In this document: positions 45,423 through 54,140 of the stretch, piece by piece
Layout: every line of letters starts with the position of its first letter
How positions within the stretch are numbered: position 1 is the stretch's first letter
Origin: Microbacterium sp. MYb66
Lineage (GTDB): Bacteria > Actinomycetota > Actinomycetes > Actinomycetales > Microbacteriaceae
Length of the DNA stretch: 64,000 nt
Reading direction: 5' to 3'
NCBI RefSeq assembly: GCF_002979435.1
Contig: NZ_PCOV01000003.1
Coordinates: forward strand, 124,001 to 188,000
Program-made: the position numbers and the translations under genes
Notes under the pieces: generated by a model
The model's input: the letters and a program-made list of their open reading frames with translations, nothing else
The model's database searches: none
What the model was told of the DNA's origin: nothing

Positions 45423-47975
45423 ATGACTGACGAAGAACGCACCGAACCGGAACACGACCACGGCAAGATCGATCAGGTCGATCTGCAGTCGGAGATGCAG
45501 CGCAGCTACCTGGACTACGCGATGGCCGTCATCGTGGGGCGCGCCCTCCCCGACGTCCGCGACGGACTCAAGCCGGTGCACCGCCGTGTGATCTACGGCA
45601 TGTACGACGGCGGCTTCCGTCCCGACAAGTCGTTCTCGAAGTGCGCCCGTGTGGTCGGCGAGGTCATGGGTCAGTACCACCCCCACGGTGACTCGGCGAT
45701 CTACGACGCCCTGGTGCGTCTGGTGCAGCCGTGGTCGCTGCGTTACCCGCTCGCTCTCGGTCAGGGGAACTTCGGTTCCCCCGGGAACATGGGTGCCGCT
45801 GCGCCGCGATACACCGAGACGAAGATGGCTCCGCTCGCGCTCGAGATGGTGCGCGACATCGAAGAAGACACCGTCGACTTCACCGACAACTACGACGGTC
45901 AGACCCAGGAGCCGACGGTCCTCCCGGCCCGGTTCCCCAACCTGCTCGTCAACGGTTCGGTCGGCATCGCGGTGGGTATGGCGACGAACATCCCGCCGCA
46001 CAACTTGCGCGAGGTATCGGATGCCGCGCTCTGGGCTCTCGACAACCCGGACATCAGCCGCGAAGAGCTGCTGGACGGGTTGATCCAGCGCATTCCGGGA
46101 CCGGACTTCCCGACCGGTGCGCAGGTGCTCGGAACCAAGGGCATCCACGAGGCCTACCGCACCGGGCGAGGCTCGATCACGATGCGGGCGGTCGTGAACG
46201 TCGAGGAGATCCAGGGCCGCACCTGCCTCGTCGTCACGGAGCTGCCGTACCAGGTGAACCCCGACAACGTGGCGGTGAAGATCGGCGACCTCGCCCGTGA
46301 CGGCAAGATCACCGGCATCGCCGACATCCGCGACGAGTCCTCCGACCGCACGGGTCAGCGCCTCGTCGTCGTGCTCAAGCGCGACGCGGTCGCGAAGGTC
46401 GTACTGAACAACCTGTACAAGCACACCCAGCTGCAGGAGAACTTCGGCGCGAACATGCTCGCGATCGTCGATGGTGTGCCGCGAACCCTCGCGATCGACG
46501 GCTTCATCACCAACTGGATCGCCCACCAGATCAACGTGATCGTCCGGCGCACGGAGTTCCGGCTGCGTGAAGCCGAGAAGCGCATGCACATCCTGCGCGG
46601 ATACCTGAAGGCGCTCGATGCGCTGGACGAGGTCATCGCGCTCATCCGTCGGTCGCAGACGACGGCGGATGCGAACGAGGGACTCCAGAAGCTCCTCGAC
46701 ATCGATGAGATCCAGGCCGACGCGATCCTGCAGATGCAGCTGCGTCGTCTGGCGGCGCTCGAGCGTCAGAAGATCATCGACCAGGCGAACGAGCTCGAAG
46801 CGCAGATCACCGACTACAAGTCGATCCTCGCGGACGAGGGCCGCCAGCGCACCATCATCCGTGAAGAGCTGACGGGTATCGTCGACCGCTTCGGCGACGA
46901 GCGCCGCACGCACATCCTGCACGGCTTCGACGGCGACGTGTCGATGGAAGACCTGATCGCCGAAGAGGAGATGGTCGTCACCGTCACGCGCGAGGGCTAC
47001 ATCAAGCGCACGCGCAGCGACAACTACCGCTCCCAGCACCGCGGCGGCAAGGGAATCAAGGGCGCGCAGCTGCGGGCGGATGACATCGTCGAGCACTTCT
47101 TCGTCACGACGACGCACCACTGGCTGCTGTTCTTCACCGACAAGGGTCGCGTCTACCGTGCGAAGACCTACGAGGTGCCGGAGGCCGGACGGGACGCGAA
47201 GGGAACGCACGTCGCGAACCTGCTCGCGCTGCAGCCCGACGAGAGCATCGCCCAGGTGCTCGACATCCGCGACTACCAGGTCGCGGACTACCTGGTGCTG
47301 GCCACGCGCGAGGGCCTGGTCAAGAAGACCCGACTCGACACGTACGACACCAACCGTCAGGGCGGCGTCATCGCCATTCGTCTGAACGACGAGGACGAGC
47401 TGGTCAGTGCGCTCCTCGTGAACGCCGAGGACGACATCCTCCTGATCAGCCGACGGGGCATGTCGGTGCGCTTCGAGGCGACCGATGAGGCGCTGCGTCC
47501 GATGGGCCGCGCGACGGCCGGTGTTCGCGGAATGAAGTTCAAGATCGACGAGGACTGCCTGCTCTCGGCATCCGTCGCCGCTCCCGGGAAGTTCGTGTTC
47601 ATCGTCACCGACGGCGGCTATGCGAAGCGCACCGCGGTCGAGGAATACCGGGTCCAGGGACGCGGCGGAACAGGCATCAAGGTCGCCAAGCTGAACGACG
47701 ATCGGGGCACTCTTGCGGGCGGTCTGATCGTCGCCGAGGACGACGAGGTCTTGGTGGTTCTGTCCAGCGGCAAGGTGGTACGCTCTGCCGTGGCCGAGGT
47801 CCCCGCCAAGGGTCGAGACACCATGGGAGTGGTGTTCGCCCGTACGACGGAGGCCGATCGCATCCTCGCCATCGCCCGTAACGGTGAGCGTGGCCTCACT
47901 GAAGACGAGGCCGAGACGGATGCCGAAACTGAGGCCCCCGAGACGACAGAGACCCCCGAGGAAACAGACGCATGA
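45423..47975 (+). CDS. gyrA: DNA gyrase subunit A
   Basis: An 850-residue breakage-reunion subunit. The catalytic tyrosine is in [11 protein letters not shown]. The quinolone-determining region [15 protein letters not shown] has serine and aspartate at the positions equivalent to E. coli 83 and 87, the usual sensitive form. The C-terminal beta-pinwheel carries the GyrA box as [10 protein letters not shown]. An acidic Glu/Thr-rich tail follows. The stop overlaps the DUF3566 gene (ATGA). Confidence 0.97.
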   Translation: MTDEERTEPEHDHGKIDQVDLQSEMQRSYLDYAMAVIVGRALPDVRDGLKPVHRRVIYGMYDGGFRPDKSFSKCARVVGEVMGQYHPHGDSAIYDALVRLVQPWSLRYPLALGQGNFGSPGNMGAAAPRYTETKMAPLALEMVRDIEEDTVDFTDNYDGQTQEPTVLPARFPNLLVNGSVGIAVGMATNIPPHNLREVSDAALWALDNPDISREELLDGLIQRIPGPDFPTGAQVLGTKGIHEAYRTGRGSITMRAVVNVEEIQGRTCLVVTELPYQVNPDNVAVKIGDLARDGKITGIADIRDESSDRTGQRLVVVLKRDAVAKVVLNNLYKHTQLQENFGANMLAIVDGVPRTLAIDGFITNWIAHQINVIVRRTEFRLREAEKRMHILRGYLKALDALDEVIALIRRSQTTADANEGLQKLLDIDEIQADAILQMQLRRLAALERQKIIDQANELEAQITDYKSILADEGRQRTIIREELTGIVDRFGDERRTHILHGFDGDVSMEDLIAEEEMVVTVTREGYIKRTRSDNYRSQHRGGKGIKGAQLRADDIVEHFFVTTTHHWLLFFTDKGRVYRAKTYEVPEAGRDAKGTHVANLLALQPDESIAQVLDIRDYQVADYLVLATREGLVKKTRLDTYDTNRQGGVIAIRLNDEDELVSALLVNAEDDILLISRRGMSVRFEATDEALRPMGRATAGVRGMKFKIDEDCLLSASVAAPGKFVFIVTDGGYAKRTAVEEYRVQGRGGTGIKVAKLNDDRGTLAGGLIVAEDDEVLVVLSSGKVVRSAVAEVPAKGRDTMGVVFARTTEADRILAIARNGERGLTEDEAETDAETEAPETTETPEETDA

Positions 47976-48376
47976 GCACAGTGGCCGACAAGCTGGCGAA
48001 GAAGTCGACCCGCAAGACCGGTGGCAAGCAGGTCCGCCTCCGATTGGTCTACGTGGACTTCTGGTCGGCCGTGAAGCTGTCGTTCCTCGGAGCGGTCGCC
48101 CTCGCCGTGGTCACCATGGTGTCGTTCTTCCTCATCTTCCTGGTGCTCCAGGCGACGGGGATCATGACGACGGCCGAGGGGTTCCTGCTCGGGATCACCG
48201 ACAACACGTTCGTGCTGTCCGAGGTCGTCGGACTCCCGCAGGTGATGGCGTTCGCGGCAGTCGTCGCGATCCTGAACCTCATCGTCTTCACGGTGCTCGG
48301 TGCCGTGGTCGCCGGTATCTACAACCTCGCTGTGAAGGTGACCGGCGGACTGCTCGTCGGCTTCATGTCGAACTGA
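47972..48376 (+). CDS. DUF3566 transmembrane protein
   Basis: A 134-residue membrane protein of the DUF3566 family, encoded right after gyrA throughout actinobacteria. A basic N-terminal segment is followed by the family start [23 protein letters not shown] and two membrane helices (~35-60 and ~90-120) separated by a short polar loop. The function is not established; the location suggests a tie to chromosome or cell-envelope biology. It is translationally coupled to gyrA. Confidence 0.9.
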   Translation: MSTVADKLAKKSTRKTGGKQVRLRLVYVDFWSAVKLSFLGAVALAVVTMVSFFLIFLVLQATGIMTTAEGFLLGITDNTFVLSEVVGLPQVMAFAAVVAILNLIVFTVLGAVVAGIYNLAVKVTGGLLVGFMSN

Positions 48377-48397
48377 TCTTCCGACGGTCTCCGGACC

Positions 48398-48443
48398 GAC
48401 ACGACGAAGGGCGGATGCTGCGGCATCCGCCCTTCGTCGTGTC
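48398..48443 (+). terminator. Long hairpin terminator after the gyrBA/DUF3566 genes
   Basis: GACACGACGAAGGGCGGATGC pairs perfectly over 21 bases with GCATCCGCCCTTCGTCGTGTC around a TGCG loop, 22 bases after the stop. It is followed by TCGCTGC, not a T-run. The stretch from here to the next gene at 48621 holds no recognised gene; a promoter for the kinase operon must lie there but I cannot place it. Confidence 0.82.
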
Positions 48444-48620
48444 TCGCTGCGCATGCGTGAGAAGTCTCCGGTGGCGCCGAGGAGGGCGTCGATCAGCCGA
48501 GGTCGTCGCCAGCGCGATGCACGTGGACGGAAAGCACCCGTCTCCCGTTACGGAAAACCCGAAGCGGAGTGTCCGGATGACTCGGTGTCGTGCCGTCCAG
48601 CCCGGCCGTACCTTGGAACC

Positions 48621-49889
48621 ATGACCACTCAGACTGTGACTCCGGCTCCCGCAACGGCGGTGAAGCCGCCGTTGCGCCTCTTCCTCACTATCCTGCATCT
48701 GGCAGGTGTCGGCGCCCTCGGCGGTGCCATCCTCGCAATGCTCGGCGGCCTTCTCGGCACCGGCCTCGGCCTCCTCCTGGCCGCGGGCATCGGCCTCGTC
48801 CTGCTCGTGGGCCTGGTCTACGCGCTGTACGGGCTGGGCTGGTTCGAGGTGGCCCGCGTGAGCGCACTCTATCGCGCGCCGATAGCCCCGCTGCGCGCGC
48901 AGCCGCGCGACCGCCCCGGATTCGCGGGCTGGCTCCGTTCCCTCGGGCGTCAGGCGATCGACGGGCGCATGTGGCGCGCCATCGCGAACTTCGCGATCGC
49001 CGCCGTCCTCGGTGCCATCGTGCTCCGCCTCTTCTGGGGCCTGGTGTGGTCGATCATCATCTCGTTCGCCCCGCTGACCGCGGCGGACTCCGTGATGGGG
49101 CCGTTCGGCGGTGGCGGCATCCCCGTCGCCTGGGCGCCGCTCGTCGGACTCCTCGGCATCGCCGCCTGTGTCGTGGGCATGATCGGTCTGGCCCTGTTGC
49201 ACCGCACACTGACGCTCGCGATCGTGATCCGCCCGAAGGAGGCCGATCTCACCGAGCGAGTCCGCACCTCGACCGCGCAGCGGGAGGGAGCCGTGCGCGC
49301 CGCCGACGTGGAGCGCACGCGCATCGAACGTGACCTGCACGACGGAGTCCAGCCGCGCCTGGTCTCGGTCGGCATGACGCTCGGCCTGGCACAGCAGAAG
49401 ATCGACAACGATCCGGAGGCCGCGAAGGAGCTGATCAACGAGGCTCACACCTCGACCAAGGCGGCCATCACGGAGCTGCGGCAGCTCGCCCGCGGTATCC
49501 ACGCGTCCGTGCTCGATGACCGCGGCCTCGATGCCGCGCTGTCGGCACTGGCGGGGCGTTCGCACATCCCTGTGCACCTCGACGTGCGGATGGACGGCCG
49601 GTGCAGTCGCGAGGCCGAGGCCGCCGTGTACTTCTCCATCGCCGAATCCCTGACCAACGCCGCCAAGCACTCACGAGCGAGCGAGGCCCGCGTGATCGTG
49701 CGGCTGCGGGAGGGCAACGCTCTGTGGGCCCGGGTGGAGGACAACGGCATCGGGGGCGCGCAGGTGCAGCCCGGAGGCGGGCTCGACGGCATCGCGAACC
49801 GCATCCTCGCCGCGGGAGGGACCTTCCGCCTCGACAGTCCGCAGGGCGGACCGACCAGCCTGGAGGTGAACGTACCGTGCGCATCCTGA
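48621..49889 (+). CDS. Sensor histidine kinase, HisKA_3 (LuxR-partner) type
   Basis: A 422-residue membrane kinase. Residues ~20-220 contain about five or six hydrophobic helices forming a membrane sensor without an extracellular domain of note. The dimerisation/phosphoacceptor helix reads ERTRIERDLHDGVQPRLVSVGM with the histidine to be phosphorylated. The ATPase domain has the N box NAAKHS and G box VEDNGIGGA. ATG 48621 is favoured. It overlaps the response regulator gene by 13 bases, so the two are a coupled two-component pair. Confidence 0.9.
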   Translation: MTTQTVTPAPATAVKPPLRLFLTILHLAGVGALGGAILAMLGGLLGTGLGLLLAAGIGLVLLVGLVYALYGLGWFEVARVSALYRAPIAPLRAQPRDRPGFAGWLRSLGRQAIDGRMWRAIANFAIAAVLGAIVLRLFWGLVWSIIISFAPLTAADSVMGPFGGGGIPVAWAPLVGLLGIAACVVGMIGLALLHRTLTLAIVIRPKEADLTERVRTSTAQREGAVRAADVERTRIERDLHDGVQPRLVSVGMTLGLAQQKIDNDPEAAKELINEAHTSTKAAITELRQLARGIHASVLDDRGLDAALSALAGRSHIPVHLDVRMDGRCSREAEAAVYFSIAESLTNAAKHSRASEARVIVRLREGNALWARVEDNGIGGAQVQPGGGLDGIANRILAAGGTFRLDSPQGGPTSLEVNVPCAS

Positions 49890-50566
49890 TCTGCGAGGAC
49901 TCCGTCCTGCTGCGCGAGGGCCTCGTGCGACTGCTCGAGGACGCCGGCCATGAAGTGGTCGCCGCTCTTCCCGACACCGAGGGGCTCGACGAGGCCGTCG
50001 CGAGCACCGCACCGAATCTGTGCATCCTGGATGTGCGTCTTCCTCCGACCTTCACCGATGAGGGCATCCGCGCGGCACTCCGGCTGCGGTCGTCGCATCC
50101 GTCGCTCGCGATCCTCGTGCTCTCGCAGTACGTCGAGGAGCGATACGCATCGGATCTGATCGCGGCACAGGGAGGCCCTCTCGGGTATCTGCTCAAGGAT
50201 CGGGTCGCCGATGTCGCCGAGTTCCTCGTCTCCGTGCAGCGCATCTCGGAGGGTGCGACCGTACTCGACCCCGAGGTCGTCGCACAGCTGCTCACACGGC
50301 GGAACAGAGACGACCGGATGATGCGGCTCACCGAGCGCGAGCGGACCGTGCTCGCGCTGATCGCCGAAGGCAAATCGAACCAGGCGATCGCAGGTCTCCT
50401 GTTCCTCTCGGAGGCGAGCGTCGAGAAGCACATCACCTCCATCTTCCAGAAGCTGGGCTTCGAGCAGGACGAGTCGGGCAATCGCCGCGTGCTCGCCGCC
50501 CTCGCCCACATCGAGAACACCGGTGGCACGACGCCGCCGACCGGCCAGACAGGAGTGGCACGATGA
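49877..50566 (+). CDS. Response regulator, NarL/LuxR family
   Basis: A 229-residue DNA-binding response regulator. The receiver domain has ILICEDSVLLREGL (acidic pair), the phosphoacceptor aspartate in NLCILDVRLPP, and LKDRVAD as the switch lysine. The HTH is LTERERTVLALIAEGKSNQAIAGLLFLSEASVEKHI. The start is GTG, with GGAGG about nine bases upstream inside the kinase gene. It is expected to control its own operon and the DUF4097 gene that overlaps its stop. Confidence 0.92.
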   Translation: MRILICEDSVLLREGLVRLLEDAGHEVVAALPDTEGLDEAVASTAPNLCILDVRLPPTFTDEGIRAALRLRSSHPSLAILVLSQYVEERYASDLIAAQGGPLGYLLKDRVADVAEFLVSVQRISEGATVLDPEVVAQLLTRRNRDDRMMRLTERERTVLALIAEGKSNQAIAGLLFLSEASVEKHITSIFQKLGFEQDESGNRRVLAALAHIENTGGTTPPTGQTGVAR

Positions 50567-51504
50567 CCACCGAGAACAACGGCGCACCCGGCGAGCACAC
50601 CCCGCTCACCCCGCCGCCCCCTTCCCCGCCGCAGATGTCGGTTCCGCAGGGGCCTCCGCCGGCATCCCCGACGCCGCCGCCGACCGGACCGTCCGGTGGA
50701 CGTTCGTCCGGCGCGACGGCCATCATGGTCGTGACAGCCGTGGTCGGCGGGATCGCCCTGCTCGGCGCCGGCGGCACGGCCGCGGCGGCCGCGGTCGGGA
50801 CCATCGCGTCGTCGAGCAGCCCCGACTCCGTGCAGACGGTGGGCATCGAAGGCATCGAGGGGATCGACCTGGATGCGGATGCCAGCAGCATGCGAGTGGA
50901 GTTCGGCGACGTCGACGAGGCCGAACTGGCGATCACCAACGGTCGGGGCACCGCCTGGACCTTCGAGCGGGACGGTGACGAACTGATCGTCCGGAGTCCG
51001 CAGGGTGTGTTCGGCTGGTGGTTCGGCAACTGGTTCGGTGACGAGGAGATCGCGGTGCTGACGCTGCCGGAGAGTCTTCGCGGCGCGGAGCTCGACGCCG
51101 ACCTCACGCTGGACGCGGGGAGCCTCGACGTCGTCGGAGACTTCGGCACGCTCGACATCACCGTCAGCGCCGGCGCGCTCGACGTCGAAGGTGCAGCCAG
51201 GGAACTCGACGTGCAGATGAGCGCCGGCCGCGCCGACGTCCTGCTCGACGGGGTGACGGAGGCCGACCTCGGTGTCTCGGCGGGCGATCTCACCATCGAG
51301 CTGACCGGTACGGCGCCGACGCAGACCCTGATCGACGTGAGCGCGGGGACGCTCGATCTGACCGTCCCCGACGTGGAGTACGCGATCACCCAGGACATCA
51401 GCGCAGGCACCTTGAACGCCAAGGTGCAGGAGGCTCCGAGCGCGCGCCGGACCATCGACGTCTCGTTGTCGGCCGGGACCGCGACCATCCGTCCCGGGCG
51501 CTGA
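50563..51504 (+). CDS. DUF4097-type beta-strand repeat membrane protein
   Basis: A 313-residue protein. It has a proline-rich cytoplasmic N-terminus (~1-48), one membrane helix (~50-85), then a repetitive right-handed beta region built of short strands such as LDAGSLDVVGDFGTLDITVSAGALDVEG and LSAGTATIRPG. This is the DUF4097/adhesin-like repeat often encoded beside PspC/LiaS-type envelope-stress regulators. Together with the overlapping kinase and regulator it looks like an envelope-sensing module. No catalytic motif is present. Confidence 0.83.
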   Translation: MTTENNGAPGEHTPLTPPPPSPPQMSVPQGPPPASPTPPPTGPSGGRSSGATAIMVVTAVVGGIALLGAGGTAAAAAVGTIASSSSPDSVQTVGIEGIEGIDLDADASSMRVEFGDVDEAELAITNGRGTAWTFERDGDELIVRSPQGVFGWWFGNWFGDEEIAVLTLPESLRGAELDADLTLDAGSLDVVGDFGTLDITVSAGALDVEGAARELDVQMSAGRADVLLDGVTEADLGVSAGDLTIELTGTAPTQTLIDVSAGTLDLTVPDVEYAITQDISAGTLNAKVQEAPSARRTIDVSLSAGTATIRPGR

Positions 51505-51511
51505 ACATCGT

Positions 51512-51545
51512 CGAGGGCGAGGACCCGGCGGGGTCCTCGCCCTCG
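51512..51545 (+). terminator. Terminator after the DUF4097 gene
   Basis: CGAGGGCGAGGACCC pairs perfectly with GGGTCCTCGCCCTCG around a GGCG loop, eight bases after the stop, followed by ATTCGGATTTT. It separates the two-component operon from the tRNA genes. Confidence 0.85.
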
Positions 51546-51570
51546 ATTCGGATTTTCCGTCTTTCTCCGG

Positions 51571-51576
51571 TAAAGT
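51571..51576 (+). promoter_or_regulatory. Possible -10 element of the tRNA operon
   Basis: TAAAGT lies 14 bases before the tRNA-Ile 5' end in a short stretch between the upstream terminator and the tRNA gene. No clear -35 is seen. Position fits a tRNA promoter. Confidence 0.35.
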
Positions 51577-51589
51577 CTTGGAGGTTGAC

Positions 51590-51663
51590 GGGGCTATAGC
51601 TCAGGCGGTTAGAGCGCTTCACTGATAATGAAGAGGTCCCAGGTTCAAGTCCTGGTAGCCCCA
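51590..51663 (+). tRNA. tRNA-Ile (GAT anticodon)
   Basis: A 74-base cloverleaf. The acceptor GGGGCTA pairs with TAGCCCC, the D-loop includes AGCTCAGGCGGTTAGAGC, the anticodon GAT is at 51624-51626 in the loop CTGATAA, and the T-loop is GGTTCAAGTCC. The bases after the discriminator A do not spell CCA, so the end must be added by the CCA enzyme. It is followed by tRNA-Ala 26 bases later, as in many actinobacteria downstream of gyrA. Confidence 0.97.
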
Positions 51664-51689
51664 CTCCTTAACTCAAGAAAATCCCTCAC

Positions 51690-51762
51690 GGGGCCTTAGC
51701 TCAGTTGGTAGAGCGCCTGCTTTGCAAGCAGGATGTCAGGAGTTCGAATCTCCTAGGCTCCA
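51690..51762 (+). tRNA. tRNA-Ala (TGC anticodon)
   Basis: A 73-base cloverleaf. The acceptor GGGGCCT pairs with AGGCTCC, including the G3-U70 wobble pair that identifies alanine tRNA. The anticodon TGC is at 51723-51725, and the T-loop is AGTTCGAATCT. CCA is not encoded. It lies close to the tRNA-Ile gene and is probably cotranscribed with it. Confidence 0.97.
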
Positions 51763-51773
51763 CAGGAACACAG

Positions 51774-51815
51774 AACCCCGGAAGCCCGTCAGATCAGCGG
51801 ATTCCGGGGTTTTTC
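51774..51815 (+). terminator. Intrinsic terminator of the tRNA operon
   Basis: AACCCCGGAA (51774-51783) pairs with TTCCGGGGTT (51802-51811), followed by TTTC. The loop is 18 bases. It also lies just beyond the stop of the convergent ROK regulator gene. Confidence 0.82.
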
Positions 51816-51828
51816 TTTGGGTCTTCCG

Positions 51829-53046
51829 TCAGGTCGAAACGCCCAGCGAACGCCGAACGAGATCGAGTGCGAGAACGGCGGCGCCTTGGGCGCTGCTCGT
51901 CTCGCCGAGGTCGCCGGTGAGAGCGAGGGGGCGTCCGATTGCAGCGAGATGCTTGCTGACGCGTTCGACGAGGATCGCATTGTTTCCCAGTCCGCCACCG
52001 AGGACACCCGCTTCGGGGTCCGTGACGGAGATGAAAGCTGCAAGCGCGAGCGCGACGTTGCCTGCATAGACGTCGATGACCTCGTCGGCGAGGGGGTCTC
52101 CGGATGCGGCCCGGGTGAAGACTTCTGTGTGCGAAGCAGGCGCCGTCCTCCCGTTCGCTTCATAGTGCTGTCGGGCGCGGTCCAGGAAGCCCCGCGCCCC
52201 GAAGTACTCCTCGAGCGTGAAGGTGGGCGCCGCGTCCGGGCCGAAGGGGTAGGGGAACCAGCGCATCTCTCCTGCGGAGCCTGTGGAGCCACGGAGCAGG
52301 TGCCCATCGCTGACGACGCCTATCCCGACGCCGCCCTGTCCGAGGTGCAGGTACAACAGGTCGACACTGCCGCGTTCCGGACGCCGAGACTCCGCGAACG
52401 CGGAGCAGTTGATGTTGTTCTCGAGCGTCACCTCGACCTCTCGTGGGAGAGCGAGAGTCTCGATGAGGCCGGCGAGGTCGAAGGACGGGCCGGTGGTCGA
52501 GTTCTCGGCGGAAAGCGGGGACCCGGTGTCCGGGGCTGCGCTCTTCCGATAGTGACGATGCGCGGGAGGCACGATGGTGGGCACGGCGAGGCCGACGCGA
52601 CGGAGGGTGCCGAAGCGGCGGTTCGAGGAGGTGCGGAATCGCGCGAGTTCTCCGCGCACCCGGTCGTCCACAGCTGTCGGGCGGTTTCGGTCGATCTCGA
52701 TCGCCACACGCTGACTCGAGACGACGGCCCCGGTCAGGTCGATCGCGACGAACTCCACGTGGCTGGTTCCGTAGTCGACGCCGAGCACCCAGCCGGAGCG
52801 TTGCCCGAGCCCGTACACCTGAGCCGCGCGTCCACGCGCACCTTGTCGGGAGTCGACGTGGTCGACCAGCCGTGCCCCCTCGAGCTCGGCAATGACGTGG
52901 ATCACCGTCGGCGACGACAGTTCGCTGCGCTCGGTGAGCTCGGGTCTGGTCAGTGGGCCTTCGTCGAGGAGGATTCGAAGGATCGTCGCCTGAGTCGAGG
53001 TCAGGGAGGGATGCGTGCTCGTCGGCTCGGCATCAGGTCGCCACAT
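51829..53046 (-). CDS. ROK-family transcriptional regulator (NagC/XylR-like)
   Basis: A 405-residue repressor-type protein. The N-terminal winged helix (~15-75) reads LTSTQATILRILLDEGPLTRPELTERSELSSPTVIHVIAELEGARLV. A ROK sugar-binding domain follows, starting WVLGVDYGTSHVEFVAIDLTG. The canonical ROK cysteine zinc motif is not obvious. The start at 53046 is chosen because AAAGGA precedes it; 53082 is less likely. It is divergent from the SIS/ROK-kinase/ABC operon and most likely represses it, with a phosphorylated sugar or conjugate as inducer. Confidence 0.87.
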   Translation of the reverse strand: MWRPDAEPTSTHPSLTSTQATILRILLDEGPLTRPELTERSELSSPTVIHVIAELEGARLVDHVDSRQGARGRAAQVYGLGQRSGWVLGVDYGTSHVEFVAIDLTGAVVSSQRVAIEIDRNRPTAVDDRVRGELARFRTSSNRRFGTLRRVGLAVPTIVPPAHRHYRKSAAPDTGSPLSAENSTTGPSFDLAGLIETLALPREVEVTLENNINCSAFAESRRPERGSVDLLYLHLGQGGVGIGVVSDGHLLRGSTGSAGEMRWFPYPFGPDAAPTFTLEEYFGARGFLDRARQHYEANGRTAPASHTEVFTRAASGDPLADEVIDVYAGNVALALAAFISVTDPEAGVLGGGLGNNAILVERVSKHLAAIGRPLALTGDLGETSSAQGAAVLALDLVRRSLGVST

Positions 53047-53088
53047 CTTCGTCCTTTCGTTGCGAATCACTCTATCGAGCACCGACTG

Positions 53089-53117
53089 TTGACAGTGGTG
53101 GATTAACTAACTAAATT
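53089..53117 (+). promoter_or_regulatory. Strong promoter and likely operator of the SIS-ROK-ABC operon
   Basis: TTGACA (53089-53094) is spaced by 17 bases from TAAATT (53112-53117), a near-perfect housekeeping promoter reading toward the SIS gene at 53145. The AT-rich direct repeat TTAACTAACTAAATT (53103-53117) overlaps the -10 and stands out in this GC-rich DNA, so it is the best candidate for the divergent ROK repressor's site. Confidence 0.7.
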
Positions 53118-53144
53118 ACTTTTCAAATCAATGAAGGGTGTTTC

Positions 53145-54140
53145 GTGAGTCGATACGACGTGGCCAACCTCACCGGAGAAGCGGTGCGCACCACCTGGCA
53201 GGGGCAGGCAGGAACGACCTACCCAGGGTGGCTCTACTCCGGCGGCGCCCTGCGCGTCTTCGGGATGGGCGGCTCGCACAACGCCGCCGTCGCGGCCACG
53301 AGCCGTCTCCGACGAGAGGGAGTCGATGCCCGAGCGGAGCTGGCCTCCGAGTACCACCGTGCGTCGCTCGACCGGATCGGCCCGGCGGACACCGCCGTCC
53401 TGATATCCACGAGCGGCGAGAGCGTCGAACTCATCGAACTCGCCGAGCGGATGCGAGCCGCGGGACTGCACCGCACGATCGCGGTGGTCGGAGAGAGCGC
53501 AACCCCGCTCGCGGCGCTCACGTCGCACGAGATTCTCCTCGGCCTGGAGCACCCCAGCCCGATCGACAGCTACATCGCGACAGTGATGGCGCTCGTGCGA
53601 ATGGGAGCCGCCACGCGCGGTGCCCCGCTGCCGGACATCGCAGCCGATGCCGATGCCGTGGAACGCGCTGTCGCGAGCGGACGGCGTCTCATCGCAGGCG
53701 TCCCCGCATCGAGCGTCGACGTTCTCGGCCGAGGGCATCTTCTCGGCGTCGCTCAGCAGGTCACCCTCCTGCTCCGCGAGATCTCTCGCGTTCCCTCCAC
53801 GAGCTGGGATCCGAACAACTTCCGACACGGTCCGATGGAGTCGATCCAACCCGACCAGCTCACGATCCTCCTCCGCGGGCCGGGCGATGTCTCGCGGGCC
53901 GCAGACAAAGCACTCGCCCGTGATCTGCGGACCATCCCTCAGCGCTCGCTCATCCTCGGGAACGAGGCGGTGACGGGTGGCGAGACTCCGGACGACCTCA
54001 CCGTTCCGCCCTCTCCGAGCCTCGCCGGAGTGTCCGAGCTCGCGGCTCTCATCCCTCTCATCTATCAGTGGGGCGAGCACGCGGGCGTCGAGCCGGGGGT
54101 CTTCCGCTACACCCGGGTCACGATCACGGCCGAGGCGTGA
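53145..54140 (+). CDS. SIS-domain sugar isomerase/deglycase-like protein
   Basis: A 331-residue protein with two SIS domains, the fold of GlmS isomerase, AgaS and the Amadori-product deglycases FrlB and FraB. The first SIS phosphate loop reads VFGMGGSHNAAV and the second strand loop is LISTSGESVELIELAERM. The second domain carries FRHGPMESI, which contributes the catalytic/phosphate region in this group. The length (331) is close to that of FrlB. GTG is the start with GAAGGG upstream. The gene leads an operon with a kinase, an amino-acid-type importer and a second SIS protein, so a sugar-phosphate amine is the likely substrate. Confidence 0.85.
   Translation: MSRYDVANLTGEAVRTTWQGQAGTTYPGWLYSGGALRVFGMGGSHNAAVAATSRLRREGVDARAELASEYHRASLDRIGPADTAVLISTSGESVELIELAERMRAAGLHRTIAVVGESATPLAALTSHEILLGLEHPSPIDSYIATVMALVRMGAATRGAPLPDIAADADAVERAVASGRRLIAGVPASSVDVLGRGHLLGVAQQVTLLLREISRVPSTSWDPNNFRHGPMESIQPDQLTILLRGPGDVSRAADKALARDLRTIPQRSLILGNEAVTGGETPDDLTVPPSPSLAGVSELAALIPLIYQWGEHAGVEPGVFRYTRVTITAEA

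Noticed and set aside
42978..47210. 1410-codon open frame on the minus strand across gyrB and gyrA
   Set aside because: It is the antisense of gyrB, gyrA and the gap between them. The protein is rich in Arg/Asp/Val/Leu of the kind GC-rich codons give in reverse, and has no domain.
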